Positions 25,246 through 34,913 of a stretch of 64,000 bases of DNA are shown one piece after another (position 1 is the first letter of the stretch; the number at the start of each line of letters is the position of its first letter). The notes under the pieces were generated by a model. That model saw nothing but the letters and a program-made list of their open reading frames with translations. It made no database searches and was not told where the DNA came from. Source of the stretch: Chryseobacterium caseinilyticum (GTDB lineage: Bacteria > Bacteroidota > Bacteroidia > Flavobacteriales > Weeksellaceae). The stretch lies in assembly GCF_014837145.1 (NCBI RefSeq), contig NZ_JACYFS010000003.1, positions 101,494-165,493 of the forward strand. Reading direction: 5' to 3'. The translations under genes were made by a program, and so were the position numbers.

Positions 25246-26756
25246 TTATTTAATTCTAAAAGGACATCAATATATTCACGGTCGTTGCTGAGTCGCGGGA
25301 CTTTGTTCTGTCCGCCAAGTTTTCCTTTAGACTCTAACCAAAGATAGAAAAGATTGGGTTTGGCAATGTGAACCACAGGCCGTTTCAGGGTGATGTTATT
25401 GTATCTTTTTGCCTCGTAATCGGAGTTTACAGATTTTAGGTGCTGATCAAAATGATCCACAAACGCATCCAGATTTTCAGGATGTTTGTTGAACTCAAAA
25501 ATCCACTCATGGGCACCGCTTTCGTTTTCTTTCATAAAAACCGGAGCGCCCGTAAATTCCGCAATACTTGCCTGCGTACACTCACATGCTTTTGCCAGAG
25601 CAGCATCTACATTATTGATCATTAACTCTTCGCCAAAGGCATTGATGTAATGTTTGGTTCTACCCGTAATTTTTATTCTGAAAGGATCCGTAGATGTAAA
25701 AACCACGGTATCACCGATCAGATAACGCCACAGACCGCCATTGGTAGTGATGACCATCGCGTAATTCTTTCCTTTCTCAACTTCTTCCAGACAAACGACT
25801 TTCGGGTTGGAAAGATGAAACTGATCCATCGGGATAAACTCGTAAAAAATCCCGTAATCGAGCATCAGAAGCATTTCGTCGCTGTCTGATCTGTCCTGAA
25901 TGCCGAAAAAACCTTCAGAAGCGTTGTAAATTTCGTAGTAATTTATTTTTTTACCAATAATTCCCTGATACTGCTCACGGTAAGGTTTAAAACTAATTCC
26001 ACCATGGAAAAACACTTCAAGGTTGGGCCAGAGCTGAGAAATACTTCCTGCTTCAGTTTCTTTTAAAACCCTTTGCAGAAGTACCATCATCCAGCTTGGA
26101 ACTCCAAGAATACTTCCGACATCTTCATTTTTCACCTGAGAAACGATTGCCTGAAGTTTGGATTCCCATTCAGACATCAGAGAAACTTTTTTATTGGGAA
26201 TAGTTGTAATTTCTACCCAAAAAGGCAGATTATCGATGATTATGGCTGAAAGATCACCGAACTTGGTATTAAAGTCAGCATACAGTTCAGAACTGCCACC
26301 CAGTCTAAGATTTTTATTGGTAAAAAGCTGGTTTTCCGGATGGTTGTTGGCGTAGATGGAAACCATGTCTTTTCCTGCTTTCATGTGGCAATATTCAAGA
26401 CTTTCTGCTGAGATCGGGATGAATTTGCTTTTCGCATTTGTCGTTCCCGAAGATTTTGCAAAATGCTTGATGTAGCCGGGCCAGCTGACGTCTTTCTGTC
26501 CCTGCCTTGCCTTTTCAATGTAAGGTTCAAAATCTTCATAACAAACCACCGGCACTTTATTTTTAAAATCCTGATAACTGGAAATGGAGTTGAAGCCATA
26601 TTTTTTCCCGTACTCGGTGTCTTCCGCGTGAAAAAGCTGCGAGAAGAGAATCCCTTTCTGAGTATCTATCGGATGATCGATGAAATGCTGTATCTGGTCT
26701 ATCCTCTGCTTGATAAACCAATTGACCACCGTATTGAAAAGTGCTTTCGTTGCCAT
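25242..26756 (-). CDS. GH3-family acyl-acid amido synthetase-like protein
   Basis: 504 aa from ATG 26756 (MATKALFN). A longer reading from 26819 adds a non-homologous stretch. The GH3 superfamily forms acyl-adenylates and conjugates them to amines; the plant members act on jasmonate and auxin. The phosphate-binding loop is AKSSGTTNAKSKFIPIS near residue 95. YNASEGFFGIQ near 283 and LWRYLIGDTVVFTS near 344 are the conserved ATP/AMP-binding motifs. The C-terminal domain carries Lys residues such as ESKGKLGGQNKVPRLS. The bacterial substrate is unknown. It stands alone, with a shared terminator behind it. Confidence 0.85.
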   Translation of the reverse strand: MATKALFNTVVNWFIKQRIDQIQHFIDHPIDTQKGILFSQLFHAEDTEYGKKYGFNSISSYQDFKNKVPVVCYEDFEPYIEKARQGQKDVSWPGYIKHFAKSSGTTNAKSKFIPISAESLEYCHMKAGKDMVSIYANNHPENQLFTNKNLRLGGSSELYADFNTKFGDLSAIIIDNLPFWVEITTIPNKKVSLMSEWESKLQAIVSQVKNEDVGSILGVPSWMMVLLQRVLKETEAGSISQLWPNLEVFFHGGISFKPYREQYQGIIGKKINYYEIYNASEGFFGIQDRSDSDEMLLMLDYGIFYEFIPMDQFHLSNPKVVCLEEVEKGKNYAMVITTNGGLWRYLIGDTVVFTSTDPFRIKITGRTKHYINAFGEELMINNVDAALAKACECTQASIAEFTGAPVFMKENESGAHEWIFEFNKHPENLDAFVDHFDQHLKSVNSDYEAKRYNNITLKRPVVHIAKPNLFYLWLESKGKLGGQNKVPRLSNDREYIDVLLELNK

Positions 26757-26802
26757 TACAACAAATATAACAATTCTTTGATATGCAGGAAATAGTTGGG
26801 TA

Positions 26803-26833
26803 TAAAAAAACCGCTGCACAAAAGTACAGCGGT
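26803..26833 (-). terminator. Terminator after the bacilliredoxin gene
   Basis: CCGCTG and CAGCGG pair around CACAAAAGTA. On the minus strand a run of T follows the stem. It sits between this gene's stop at 26856 and the GH3 start. Confidence 0.8.
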
Positions 26834-26855
26834 CTTGAGATTATTAAAAATATTA

Positions 26856-27266
26856 CTAACAATACTCGTCGTAAGCAGCCTGAAGATTGGCAGCGATGGC
26901 TCCCGCAGGATTTCCTTCGATGTGGTGTCTTTCAAGCATGTGTACCAATTCTCCATCTTTGAAAAGTGCTACGCAAGGTGAGCTTGGAGGGAATGGTGCC
27001 AGATGTTTTCTGGCTTCTGATACTGCATCTACATCAAAACCTGCAAAAACAGTAGTTAAATGATCCGGCTTTTTTTCTCCTGTTAAAGAGTACACAACTC
27101 CAGGTCTTGCAGCACCAGCTGCACAGCCACAAACAGAATTGATTACCAAAAGTGTAGTTCCTGACTGCTTCAGCGCAGTTTCTACTGCTGTAGGTGTATC
27201 TAAATTTTCAAAGCCTTTATCTGTAAGCTCTGCCTTCATCGGCATTACTAAATCCTGTGGATACAT
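26856..27266 (-). CDS. Bacilliredoxin, BrxA/BrxB family
   Basis: 136 aa, the family length. The thiol motif is CGC in VINSVCGCAAGAARPGV, Cys at about 46 and 48, rather than the CxxC of thioredoxins. These proteins remove bacillithiol from mixed disulfides after oxidative stress, implying that the host makes bacillithiol or a related thiol. It is the only gene of its unit, with a -7 element in front and a terminator behind. Confidence 0.92.
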   Translation of the reverse strand: MYPQDLVMPMKAELTDKGFENLDTPTAVETALKQSGTTLLVINSVCGCAAGAARPGVVYSLTGEKKPDHLTTVFAGFDVDAVSEARKHLAPFPPSSPCVALFKDGELVHMLERHHIEGNPAGAIAANLQAAYDEYC

Positions 27267-27290
27267 ATTAATTCATTTTTAAATTCGACC

Positions 27291-27298
27291 CAAATTTA
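27291..27298 (-). promoter_or_regulatory. -7 element for the bacilliredoxin gene
   Basis: On the minus strand this reads TAAATTTG (TAnnTTTG), 24 bases before the start codon. Confidence 0.45.
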
Positions 27299-27379
27299 CG
27301 ATAATTATATTTTTTAATTGATTTATAAAAACTATTTCAATACTTGACAAAAAACAATATTGATAAAAAATCAATACAA

Positions 27380-27410
27380 TTTGTTTATTCATAAATTTTT
27401 GTTAAATTTG
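27380..27410 (+). promoter_or_regulatory. Complete Bacteroidota promoter with no gene behind it
   Basis: TTTG at 27380-27383 (-33) and TAAATTTG at 27403-27410 (-7) with exactly 19 bases between them, the textbook form of the phylum. Transcription would start near 27417. No ORF of useful size follows before the terminator at 27541. Confidence 0.6.
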
Positions 27411-27416
27411 AACAGA

Positions 27417-27575
27417 TTCTAAAACCGATTTTACATGAAAGAAAATTGATTCTTGAGAATTATTTATTCACGTAAACTATATTTCAAATAATAAACTTCC
27501 CTCTAACTATTACATTTGAAGTTTTAGTTTCAAACAAAATGAAGCCCGAAAATAAATTTCCGGGCTTCTTTAATC
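27417..27575 (+). ncRNA. Candidate small RNA of about 155 bases
   Basis: The stretch lies between a consensus promoter and a strong hairpin terminator and has no convincing reading frame: the only ATGs open 5-codon or similar frames. It matches no RNA family that I can recognise. It could be a real small RNA, or the leader of a lost gene. Transcription is not shown by sequence alone. Confidence 0.35.
27541..27575 (+). terminator. Hairpin terminator in the 27.3-27.7 kb spacer
   Basis: GAAGCCCG and CGGGCTTC pair around AAAATAAATTTC, followed by TTT. The stem is GC-rich and perfect. It is oriented for the candidate small RNA; no upstream + strand gene uses it. Confidence 0.75.
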
Positions 27576-27670
27576 AAATCGATATGCAAAGGTTGAATAT
27601 CCAATAATATAAATGATGATCTGTGATTGATGAATGATATCAAACATCAATTATCACTAATCAGTCATGT

Positions 27671-28117
27671 TTAAGAAAGCAGCTTCTTCGCCATCTCGGA
27701 AATGCTTTTTCCGTCTGATTTTCCGGCGAGATTTTTTGAGGCTGTTCCCATTACTTTTCCTAAATCTTTCATAGATTCAGCGCCTGTTTCGGCAATGATT
27801 GCCTTTATTTCAGCTTCCAGTTCTTCATTAGATAACTGTTTTGGCAAATACTGCTCGATTACTTTCATCTGAGCATCTTCCACTTCGGCAAGATCGTTTC
27901 TGCCCTGAGCCATGAACTGATCGTAAGAATCCTTACGCTGTTTCACCATTCTCTGAAGAATAGCAATTTCCTGCTCCGGAGAAACTTCGGCTCCCAAAGC
28001 TTCTGTTTTCAGTAATAATATCTGCGATTTCACAGCTCTCAAAGAATCCAAAGCAACTCTGTCTTTGGCTCTCATGGCTGTTTTTATCGCTTCGCTGATG
28101 GTAAGTTCTAAACTCAT
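27671..28117 (-). CDS. yqeY: YqeY/GatB-domain protein
   Basis: 148 aa, the usual length of the YqeY family, the GatB/YqeY helical domain resembling the tail of aspartyl/glutamyl-tRNA amidotransferase GatB. Features are AIKTAMRAKDRVALDSLRAVKSQ at the start, the helix LQRMVKQRKDSYDQF near 58, and DLGKVMGTASKNLAGK near the end. Its role, possibly in tRNA or amidotransferase-related interactions, is not known. It follows ftsZ at 115 bases, the spacer being filled by a repeat. Confidence 0.9.
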   Translation of the reverse strand: MSLELTISEAIKTAMRAKDRVALDSLRAVKSQILLLKTEALGAEVSPEQEIAILQRMVKQRKDSYDQFMAQGRNDLAEVEDAQMKVIEQYLPKQLSNEELEAEIKAIIAETGAESMKDLGKVMGTASKNLAGKSDGKSISEMAKKLLS

Positions 28118-28125
28118 ATCTTTAA

Positions 28126-28230
28126 ATTTAACAATGTATCAATGTAACAGTTTACCGATGAAGTGCTTCGGCGAGCTCAGCATGACAATTCGAGATTGTT
28201 ACATTGGTACATTTCTACATTGTTACATTA
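28126..28230. repeat. Dispersed intergenic repeat with long inverted arms
   Basis: AATGTATCAATGTAACA (about 28131-28148) is nearly the inverse of TGTTACATTGGTACATT (about 28197-28213). A further GTTACATT follows. Between the arms is GAAGTGCTTCGGCGAGCTC-AGCATGACAA. This middle part has the look of the repetitive spacer elements common in Bacteroidota genomes. It fills the ftsZ-yqeY spacer. Confidence 0.5.
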
Positions 28231-28232
28231 AT

Positions 28233-30143
28233 TTAATCTACATCTTTATTTAAAAATCTGTTTTCTCTGATCTGGATAGAGCCTTCGTTGTTTTCAGACA
28301 TAAAACTGTGGATGTTCTGGTCTGATGCGTTGGCACCGTCGATTGAGATATTTTTTCTTTTGAAAGCCGGTATTGTTTCAAAATCATCCTGCTTATCAAA
28401 ACTTTGGTAGCGGGAATTGAATTCTTTCAGCTTGTTTCTTCTTTCCAATACTTTTTCCTGGTCTGCAGGTTTATTTACAAAAGAAAATTCAGATTCTGTA
28501 TGTCTTGTTGTTTCTGTTTCCACTCTTTTTTCAAAAACCTGCTGCTCTTCAGTTTTTGGCTGCTCTGGAGTGTGATAAAAAGTCTCAACTTTGTGTGTTG
28601 TTTCTTCTGTTGTTTTCTCAATTACTGAAACTTCAACTTCATTTTTCGGTTGTCCGAAATCATATTTTGGCTCAGAAACAGGTTCGTTCACAGTAAAATT
28701 AAATTCTACAGGCTTTTCCTGAGTAAAACTGTTGCTGAAGTTATCGTGTTTCGGTTCCTCTTTTTTATTTTCAAAATCAAATGAGAAAGACTGAATTTCC
28801 AAATCATTTGGATCTTCTTCGAAAGTAAACAGATTTACGCTTTCATCGCGTGCCGGCTCATCGTTTTTCCAGCTGTGTGTAAAACCATCTGCCGTATCTT
28901 CCTCTCTGTCAGAGAATTTGATTGCAGTTTCCACTTCATCCTCCTCAATAATCATTTTTTTTTCAGAAGACAGCAATTTAAATTGCGGCAAATCCTGCTC
29001 TTCATCATCCAATCTGAAAAGATTTTTTCCTCCAAAATCATAACCCTGTTCTGGCGTAGTTTCTCTCTCTTCCTTAGTTTTAAATGGAGAAGCTTTAGGT
29101 GTTTCCAAAGTATCATTCAAACCGATTCTGATTTTCTCAGTTGGTCCGGAAAATTTTTGGTTGTCGTTGGAAAAACCTGTAGCAATCACCAATACACTTA
29201 CTGCATCGCCCAATTCTTCATCTGCACCAACACCGAAGATGATATCGGCTGTGTGACCCGCTTCTTTCTGGATATAATCCATGATGATTCCGATTTCGTC
29301 CATTGTAGCTTCTTCCACACCACTTCTGATCAACAATAACACGTTTCTTGCACCTGTAATTTTGTTGTCGTTCAATAGCGGAGAGTCTAAAGCTTTTTTC
29401 ACAGCTTCCTCAGCTTTGTTTTCGCCTGAAGCCATACCGGTAGACATCAAAGCTGTACCTGAATTCTGAAGTACAGATTTAGCATCACGGAAGTCAATGT
29501 TTACATCAAAATAACCTGTAATAACTTCTGCCATCCCTTTTGCAGCGTTGGTTAACACTTCATCGGCTTTTGAGAATCCCTGTTTGAAACCTAAATTTCC
29601 GAACTGCTGTCTTAATTTATCATTGTTGATGACAATAAGTGAATCAACGTTATTTCTTAATTTTTCAAGACCCAGTTCTGCCTGATCCAGTCTTCTTTTT
29701 CCTTCAAAGCTGAAAGGCACGGTTACGATTCCTACGGTAAGGATTCCCATGTCTTTTGCCACTTTTGCAATAACAGGAGCTGCACCGGTACCCGTACCAC
29801 CGCCCATTCCGGCAGTGATGAAGACCATTTTGGTATTCTGACCCATTGCAGCTTTGATGTCTTCAATGCTTTCAATTGCAGATTTTTCTCCTACTTCAGG
29901 ATCTGCACCCGCACCAAGACCTTCTGTGATGGTAGTTCCCAACTGTACTTTGTTGGCTACAGGATTGTTATCCAAAGTCTGAGCATCGGTATTGCAGATC
30001 ACGAAATCTACACCGTGAATTCCTTTCTCGTACATGTGCTTCAGGGCATTGTTACCGCCGCCACCTACACCGATTACTTTTATGATTGACGAATTTCCCT
30101 TTGGTAAATCAAATGAAAATCCCTGTGTTCCTATATTTTCCAT
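28233..30143 (-). CDS. ftsZ: Cell division GTPase FtsZ
   Basis: 636 aa; the conserved GTPase core covers only residues about 14-325. GTP-binding motifs are [12 protein letters not shown] near residue 23, [11 protein letters not shown] at about 114-124, [11 protein letters not shown] and the synergy loop [20 protein letters not shown]. The next 290 residues are an unusually long acidic linker rich in Glu, Asp, Phe, Ser and Thr. A conserved-looking end ([12 protein letters not shown], then IPAFKRKN and [11 protein letters not shown]) may bind FtsA. FtsZ polymerises into the cytokinetic ring. It is the last division gene of the dcw cluster, 83 bases after ftsA. Confidence 0.97.
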   Translation of the reverse strand: MENIGTQGFSFDLPKGNSSIIKVIGVGGGGNNALKHMYEKGIHGVDFVICNTDAQTLDNNPVANKVQLGTTITEGLGAGADPEVGEKSAIESIEDIKAAMGQNTKMVFITAGMGGGTGTGAAPVIAKVAKDMGILTVGIVTVPFSFEGKRRLDQAELGLEKLRNNVDSLIVINNDKLRQQFGNLGFKQGFSKADEVLTNAAKGMAEVITGYFDVNIDFRDAKSVLQNSGTALMSTGMASGENKAEEAVKKALDSPLLNDNKITGARNVLLLIRSGVEEATMDEIGIIMDYIQKEAGHTADIIFGVGADEELGDAVSVLVIATGFSNDNQKFSGPTEKIRIGLNDTLETPKASPFKTKEERETTPEQGYDFGGKNLFRLDDEEQDLPQFKLLSSEKKMIIEEDEVETAIKFSDREEDTADGFTHSWKNDEPARDESVNLFTFEEDPNDLEIQSFSFDFENKKEEPKHDNFSNSFTQEKPVEFNFTVNEPVSEPKYDFGQPKNEVEVSVIEKTTEETTHKVETFYHTPEQPKTEEQQVFEKRVETETTRHTESEFSFVNKPADQEKVLERRNKLKEFNSRYQSFDKQDDFETIPAFKRKNISIDGANASDQNIHSFMSENNEGSIQIRENRFLNKDVD

Positions 30144-30225
30144 ATCTATATTTTTAACAATTGATTTTTGATTAATGATCCCGGATACATCATTTATCGC
30201 CGATCATTCATCATTTATATTTTTT

Positions 30226-31626
30226 TTACTCTACTTCCTCAAAGAATTTTTTAACCTTTTCCATTAAAGACTGTCCGAAAGTGGGCTTAGCAAGTCTTTT
30301 TGCAGTTGGAGATTCTATCTCAGATGGCGGAAGATACATTGGCTGCTCTGTTTGTACAGGAGCATTGTTCGCTTCGTTATCAGCTGCTGCAACCGTATCG
30401 TTCTGCACTTTTGCTTTTGGTTCTTCAACAATAATTTCCTCTTCGGGAAGATTGGATTTTTTATCCCTGATCTTTAAACTTTCCATCAGCAAACCGATCG
30501 AGGTTGCAAATTCCGGTCCTTTAAGATACTGATTTTTATCGTTTGCCACATACTCATTTGCAAAACCAATTCTGCTGTCGAAACCTGTGGTATAATTGGC
30601 TAACTGACGAAGGTGTTTCAGGTTTGAACCACCACCTGTCAGAACAATTCCTGCGATCAGTTTTTTCTTCTGATCGAATGCGCCGTAAGCCTTTAATTCT
30701 GTATTTACAAGATCCAAAATTTCTTCCACTCTTGCATTGATGATCTGTGCTAATGTTTTGAGAGAAATTTCTTTATCCGGTCTTCCGTGAAGTCCCGGAA
30801 TCGTAACATAAGTACTGTCTTTTTCAAGCTCAGGCACTGCAGAACCGAATTTCACTTTCAGCTGCTCGGCATGTTTTTCAATAATTGAACATCCTTCTTT
30901 GATGTCTTCAGTGATAATTCCGCCACCGTAAGGAATAACGCAGGTATGACGGATAATGCTGTCTTTGAAGATTGCAATATCTGTAGTACCACCACCGATG
31001 TCTACAATGGCAACGCCTGCCTCTTTTTCTTCCTTCGTTAAAACGGCTTCAGAAGATGCCAAAGGTTCCAAAGTTAGCGCCTCCATTTCAAGACCTGCTT
31101 CACGAACGCATCTTGCGATGTTTCTGATGCTTCCCATCTGCCCCACAACAACGTGGAATTTGGCTTCCAGACGGCTTCCGTGCATACCAATAGGTTCCTG
31201 AATTTCACCTTCAGAATCCACTTTGTATTCCTGAGGAAGTACGTGGATAATTTCTTCTCCCGGAAGCATTACCAGTTTTTTCACCTGATCTTTTAATGCT
31301 TCAATATCATCATCTGTGATGAATTTGTCCGGATGTTCACGCATAATATAATCTGAATGCTGAAGCGAACGGATGTGTTTACCCGCAATCCCCACCGTAA
31401 CTTTGCGGATAGGCACTCCTGCACTCGACTGTGCCTCAGACACAGCTGCTTTGATTGAATTAATAGTCTGCGAAATGTTATTCACAATACCTTTGTGTAC
31501 ACCAAGACTTTTAGCCTTCCCCACTCCGAGAATTTCTATTTTCCCGTGGGCATTCCTGCGTCCTACAATGGCGACAATCTTGGTTGTCCCAATGTCAAGA
31601 CCTACTGAATACTCTTGATTTTCCAT
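30226..31626 (-). CDS. ftsA: Cell division protein FtsA
   Basis: 466 aa actin-fold ATPase that ties FtsZ to the membrane. Phosphate loops are SVGLDIGTTKIVAIVG near residue 7 and VAIVDIGGGTTDIAIF near 204; GIVLTGGGSNLKHL near 322 is the adenosine motif. The 1C subdomain (SIKAAVSEAQSSAGVPIRKV) lies in the first third. A Pro/Ala-rich linker precedes the C-terminal amphipathic helix SLMEKVKKFFEEVE, which anchors it. It sits between ftsQ (57 bases) and ftsZ. Confidence 0.96.
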   Translation of the reverse strand: MENQEYSVGLDIGTTKIVAIVGRRNAHGKIEILGVGKAKSLGVHKGIVNNISQTINSIKAAVSEAQSSAGVPIRKVTVGIAGKHIRSLQHSDYIMREHPDKFITDDDIEALKDQVKKLVMLPGEEIIHVLPQEYKVDSEGEIQEPIGMHGSRLEAKFHVVVGQMGSIRNIARCVREAGLEMEALTLEPLASSEAVLTKEEKEAGVAIVDIGGGTTDIAIFKDSIIRHTCVIPYGGGIITEDIKEGCSIIEKHAEQLKVKFGSAVPELEKDSTYVTIPGLHGRPDKEISLKTLAQIINARVEEILDLVNTELKAYGAFDQKKKLIAGIVLTGGGSNLKHLRQLANYTTGFDSRIGFANEYVANDKNQYLKGPEFATSIGLLMESLKIRDKKSNLPEEEIIVEEPKAKVQNDTVAAADNEANNAPVQTEQPMYLPPSEIESPTAKRLAKPTFGQSLMEKVKKFFEEVE

Positions 31627-31683
31627 TGTGTTATATCGATTTGATTTTATTACTTATTTAATTTAAAAGGTGCAACCTTCTGT

Positions 31684-32649
31684 TTATTCTATTTTTACTT
31701 TTGCTTTTGTTTTCGGCCTTACTGACGGTTTCTTTTCGGGAGTTTTCTTTTTCTCCTTTGGTTTTACAGCAGTTTTTGGCTTCACCGACTCTTTAGGTTT
31801 TGCTGAAACTGTTTTTTTCTCAGCTGTTTTAGCTTTTACTTCCTCTTTTTTTATTGGAGCTGCTGCAACCGGAGTTTTAGCCAAATCTTTATGCCCAGCT
31901 TTCAGTATACTGTCGTTTTCTTTAAAATAGGGATTCAGAGTTGTTACAATCTGATTATCATATTTTACGGACACCATACTGTACTTCTGCGAGTCCTGAA
32001 ACACCAGAAATTTTTCCACGAAGGTTTTAAATCCTTTCACTTTAAATTCAATATTGTCTAAATCTCCAATTTCAACTTTATAAATTCCTTCGCTCGTCAG
32101 AAGATTGTAGCTGTCTTTATTTTTTGAAATCCCAATAAAATATTTTTTACTGAAATCGTCTTTATCAATTTTGGAAACCAACTCACCCAGTTTTTCATAT
32201 TCCTCTTTTTTTACATCTCCGGTAACCAACATGCATGAATGGGAATACGTTTTTGAAATTGGAAATTCAGTTCCTTTTTCGTCCACATAGAAATCTTTTC
32301 CATTGTAATTTAACCTGAAAACTGGAACTCTCTGTTTGATATCCAAATGAAGTTTTCCGTTTAAATTTAAATATACATTGGCGCTGTCTACAGCAGGAAG
32401 GGCGTTGATTTTCTTTTCCAGTTCAGGAATATTCAAATCTCCCACTTTGCCAGACGGGTTTTCTTTAATGACAATCTGTTTAATATCTTTCTCATCAATA
32501 AAATAAACCGGCGTTTTCTCATTCATTTTTACAGAAATTTTCTCATCTGTAATCTTCTGACCGCTAAATTTCTTCAAAGAGAAACTCAGCAGGAAACCAA
32601 GAATGATTACTGTGATGGCAATTTTTAAAATTCTGTATTTGTTTTTCAT
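31684..32649 (-). CDS. ftsQ: Cell division protein FtsQ/DivIB
   Basis: 321 aa bitopic membrane protein. After a short cytosolic N-terminus (KNKYRILK), ITVIILGFLLSFSL is the membrane segment, then a POTRA and beta domain in the periplasm (TPVYFIDEKDIKQIVI and later FRLNYNGKDFYVDEKG). The last 60 residues are Lys, Pro and Thr-rich (KPKESVKPK, KPKEKKKTPEKKPSVRPK), a low-complexity tail not found in E. coli FtsQ. It joins FtsB/FtsL in divisome assembly. Confidence comes mainly from position between murC and ftsA. Confidence 0.85.
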   Translation of the reverse strand: MKNKYRILKIAITVIILGFLLSFSLKKFSGQKITDEKISVKMNEKTPVYFIDEKDIKQIVIKENPSGKVGDLNIPELEKKINALPAVDSANVYLNLNGKLHLDIKQRVPVFRLNYNGKDFYVDEKGTEFPISKTYSHSCMLVTGDVKKEEYEKLGELVSKIDKDDFSKKYFIGISKNKDSYNLLTSEGIYKVEIGDLDNIEFKVKGFKTFVEKFLVFQDSQKYSMVSVKYDNQIVTTLNPYFKENDSILKAGHKDLAKTPVAAAPIKKEEVKAKTAEKKTVSAKPKESVKPKTAVKPKEKKKTPEKKPSVRPKTKAKVKIE

Positions 32650-32682
32650 AATCCCCTAAATCCCCAAAAGGGACTTCATACT
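32650..32682. repeat. Dispersed spacer repeat fragment
   Basis: AATCCCCTAAATCCCC-AAAAGGGACTTC lies in the murC-ftsQ spacer. C-runs and a G-run give partial dyad symmetry. Its composition is unlike the genes around it; identification as a dispersed repeat is by pattern only. Confidence 0.3.
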
Positions 32683-32690
32683 GTTTTATT

Positions 32691-34064
32691 TTAATTTTTA
32701 CTCAACCATTCACAAATCGGGTCGTACAGCGTATCAATATTTCCCGCACCCACCGTAAGCAAGATGTCAAATTCTTTATCTTTAATTTTATCAAAGGCTT
32801 CGGATAAATTTGAAATTTCCTTTTTATCTAAAGTCACTTTTTCTAATAACCAATCTGAAGTAATTCCTTCAAAATTTTCCTGAAGCTCTCTTGCCGGATA
32901 GATGTCGAGCAAAATCAACTCTTCAGAATTGCTTAGACTTTCAGCAAATCCATCCACAAAATCTCTCGTTCTGCTGAATAAATGTGGCTGAAAAACCACC
33001 AATAATTTTTTATCAGGATAAAACGTTTTTATTGAACCTACGACAGCATTGATCTCTGTCGGATGGTGCGCGTAATCGTCAATATAAATTTTACCGCTCG
33101 GATAAATATGTTTTGTATATCTTCTTTTTATACCTTTAAAACTGGCAATCGCCTTCTTCAACGTTTCAAAATCAACTCCCAGATTATGCAGAATTGCCAA
33201 AGCAACCGTTGCATTTTCTACATTGTGAATTCCAGGAACGTCCCAGACAAACTCTTCGATAAGCTCAGAGTGACCATCGTTTGCTGGTGCATGAAAATCG
33301 AAATAGATTTTATCATAATCCATTCGGAGATTGTCTGAGTAATAGTCAGCTTCTTCGTTGACGGCATATGTTTTGTGTGCTCTGCCGATCTCAATTCCTT
33401 TTCTAATAAAAAGCTGTTGGTCATCCGGGACCAATGCCGCAAACTGTCTGAAACCCTCTTCGATGGTATTTTTGTCTCCGTAAATATCCAAATGATCTGC
33501 ATCAGTGGAAGTAATTACCGCCCAGTCCGGAGAAAGGTTCAGGAAACTTCTGTCGTATTCATCGGCCTCCACCACAGAAAATTCTGTTCCGTTAAACAGG
33601 AAATTCGATTTAAAATTCTCAGAAATTCCACCTAAGAAACATGAAAACGGCAAATCTGCTTCCTTGCACAAATGCGAAACCAGGGTTGACGTTGTTGTCT
33701 TTCCGTGAGTTCCTGCAACAGCGATGCAGTCGGTGTTTTCGGTAATTAAACCTAAAACTTTTGCTCTCTTTTTTACTTTAAAATCATTTTCATTAAAATA
33801 ATCTAAAATCCCCAGCTTTTTGATTGCCGGAGTATAGATCACCAATGTATTTTCTTTCTGAAGTGACGTAATTTTTTCATCAATCACATCTTCAAAAACA
33901 ATATCAATTCCTTCGCTCATCAGCAACTGCGTCAGTTTTGTGTTCGTTTTATCATAACCCAAAACATTCTTCCCCGAAGCATGGAAGTAGCGCGCCAAAG
34001 CACTCATCCCGATACCTCCGATACCGACGAAGTAAAAATTCTGATATGTTTCTAATTTGTTCAT
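32691..34064 (-). CDS. murC: UDP-N-acetylmuramate-L-alanine ligase
   Basis: 457 aa. Adds L-Ala to UDP-MurNAc, the first amino acid of the stem peptide, in the cytosol. Motifs are YFVGIGGIGMSALARYF at the start, ATP loop VAGTHGKTTTSTLVSH near residue 118, EADEYDRSFLNLSPD near 170, HNVENATVALAI near 285 and YAHHPTEINAVV near 335. It is placed in the dcw cluster, between a 220-aa membrane protein gene (186-base spacer) and ftsQ. Confidence 0.97.
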   Translation of the reverse strand: MNKLETYQNFYFVGIGGIGMSALARYFHASGKNVLGYDKTNTKLTQLLMSEGIDIVFEDVIDEKITSLQKENTLVIYTPAIKKLGILDYFNENDFKVKKRAKVLGLITENTDCIAVAGTHGKTTTSTLVSHLCKEADLPFSCFLGGISENFKSNFLFNGTEFSVVEADEYDRSFLNLSPDWAVITSTDADHLDIYGDKNTIEEGFRQFAALVPDDQQLFIRKGIEIGRAHKTYAVNEEADYYSDNLRMDYDKIYFDFHAPANDGHSELIEEFVWDVPGIHNVENATVALAILHNLGVDFETLKKAIASFKGIKRRYTKHIYPSGKIYIDDYAHHPTEINAVVGSIKTFYPDKKLLVVFQPHLFSRTRDFVDGFAESLSNSEELILLDIYPARELQENFEGITSDWLLEKVTLDKKEISNLSEAFDKIKDKEFDILLTVGAGNIDTLYDPICEWLSKN

Positions 34065-34159
34065 TTTTTTTAATTTGAGATTTGAATTTTGAGATTTTAA
34101 ATTGCTTAACCTTCTCTTATTCTGTCTCTTATATTTTACTATTTTTAAACATCATTTTG

Positions 34160-34205
34160 TCATTCCGAGGAACGAGGAATCTCAACTTAGATTCTTCAAT
34201 TGCTC
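34160..34205. repeat. Dispersed spacer repeat (CATTCCGAGGAACGAGGAAT type)
   Basis: The core CATTCCGAGGAACGAGGAAT-CTCA, flanked by AT-rich sequence, lies in the 186-base spacer between the 220-aa gene and murC. I recognise this as a dispersed intergenic motif of flavobacterial genomes. Confidence 0.45.
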
Positions 34206-34250
34206 AATTTAATCAGAACAACACGTTTAATTCGTTTATAATTATTTTTA

Positions 34251-34913
34251 TTAATAATTTTTATAATTGAAAAGTCTGACTACTATCCAAAATAAAAACG
34301 CTATACCTGAAATAATCAGAATATTTTGTCCATGGCTTCTGTCTTTTCTACTAAAACCGTACATTCTACCACCATTTGGCATTGCTTTTTTGTAGTACAT
34401 TAAATAAGCACCAATAAAAACCCCAAAAAGTCCACCAAGAATTGCACATACATATCCAATGATAATCAGCCATGTAGGGCTTACTTCTTCTGTTGCAAGG
34501 TTTTCAATTCTTTGCTTATTAATGATCTTTAAAAGCTCCGGATTAATTTCTTTCCCCCGTTGCTTTAATATTTTTTGAGCTAGTAAATAATCAAATTTGT
34601 TCCACTCTTCTTTTTTTGTAACGATCTCAACCAATTCTTCATCAGAATAATCAAACAAATGATAATCTTCCGCTACATTTTCTATTTCATTTTTAAGTAG
34701 CTCTTCTTCCAGATTTTCAGCTATAACAAAATCTTCTCTGTGAATTTTTAGCTCAAACTGTTTTGTATTTATGTCTCCTCCAAAATTAGAATCTAACTGA
34801 GACGAATTATTAACCAATTCGTAAGTAATATGGTTCTGTTTCAGAATTTCCATTAATTCTAAAGCATCATCTTCATAAATGAATTTTCGATATGTTGAAA
34901 GTCCTTTTATCAT
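34251..34913 (-). CDS. Membrane protein with DUF2007-like N-terminus
   Basis: 220 aa. The first 70 residues (KFIYEDDALELMEILKQNHITYEL) resemble the DUF2007 'putative signal transducing protein' fold. A helical acidic middle is followed by two membrane segments (WLIIIGYVCAILGGLFGVFIGAYLMYY, split: IIIGYVCAILGG and VFIGAYLMYY) and (ILIISGIAFLFWIVV). It starts within the last base of the murG stop (TAATG overlap), so it is translationally coupled to murG. Such a protein is not part of the standard dcw cluster. Function unknown. Confidence 0.6.
   Translation of the reverse strand: MIKGLSTYRKFIYEDDALELMEILKQNHITYELVNNSSQLDSNFGGDINTKQFELKIHREDFVIAENLEEELLKNEIENVAEDYHLFDYSDEELVEIVTKKEEWNKFDYLLAQKILKQRGKEINPELLKIINKQRIENLATEEVSPTWLIIIGYVCAILGGLFGVFIGAYLMYYKKAMPNGGRMYGFSRKDRSHGQNILIISGIAFLFWIVVRLFNYKNY

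Noticed and set aside
34082..34270. 62-aa ORF on the + strand in the murC upstream spacer
   Set aside because: It reads through a dispersed repeat and AT-rich spacer; no coding sign.
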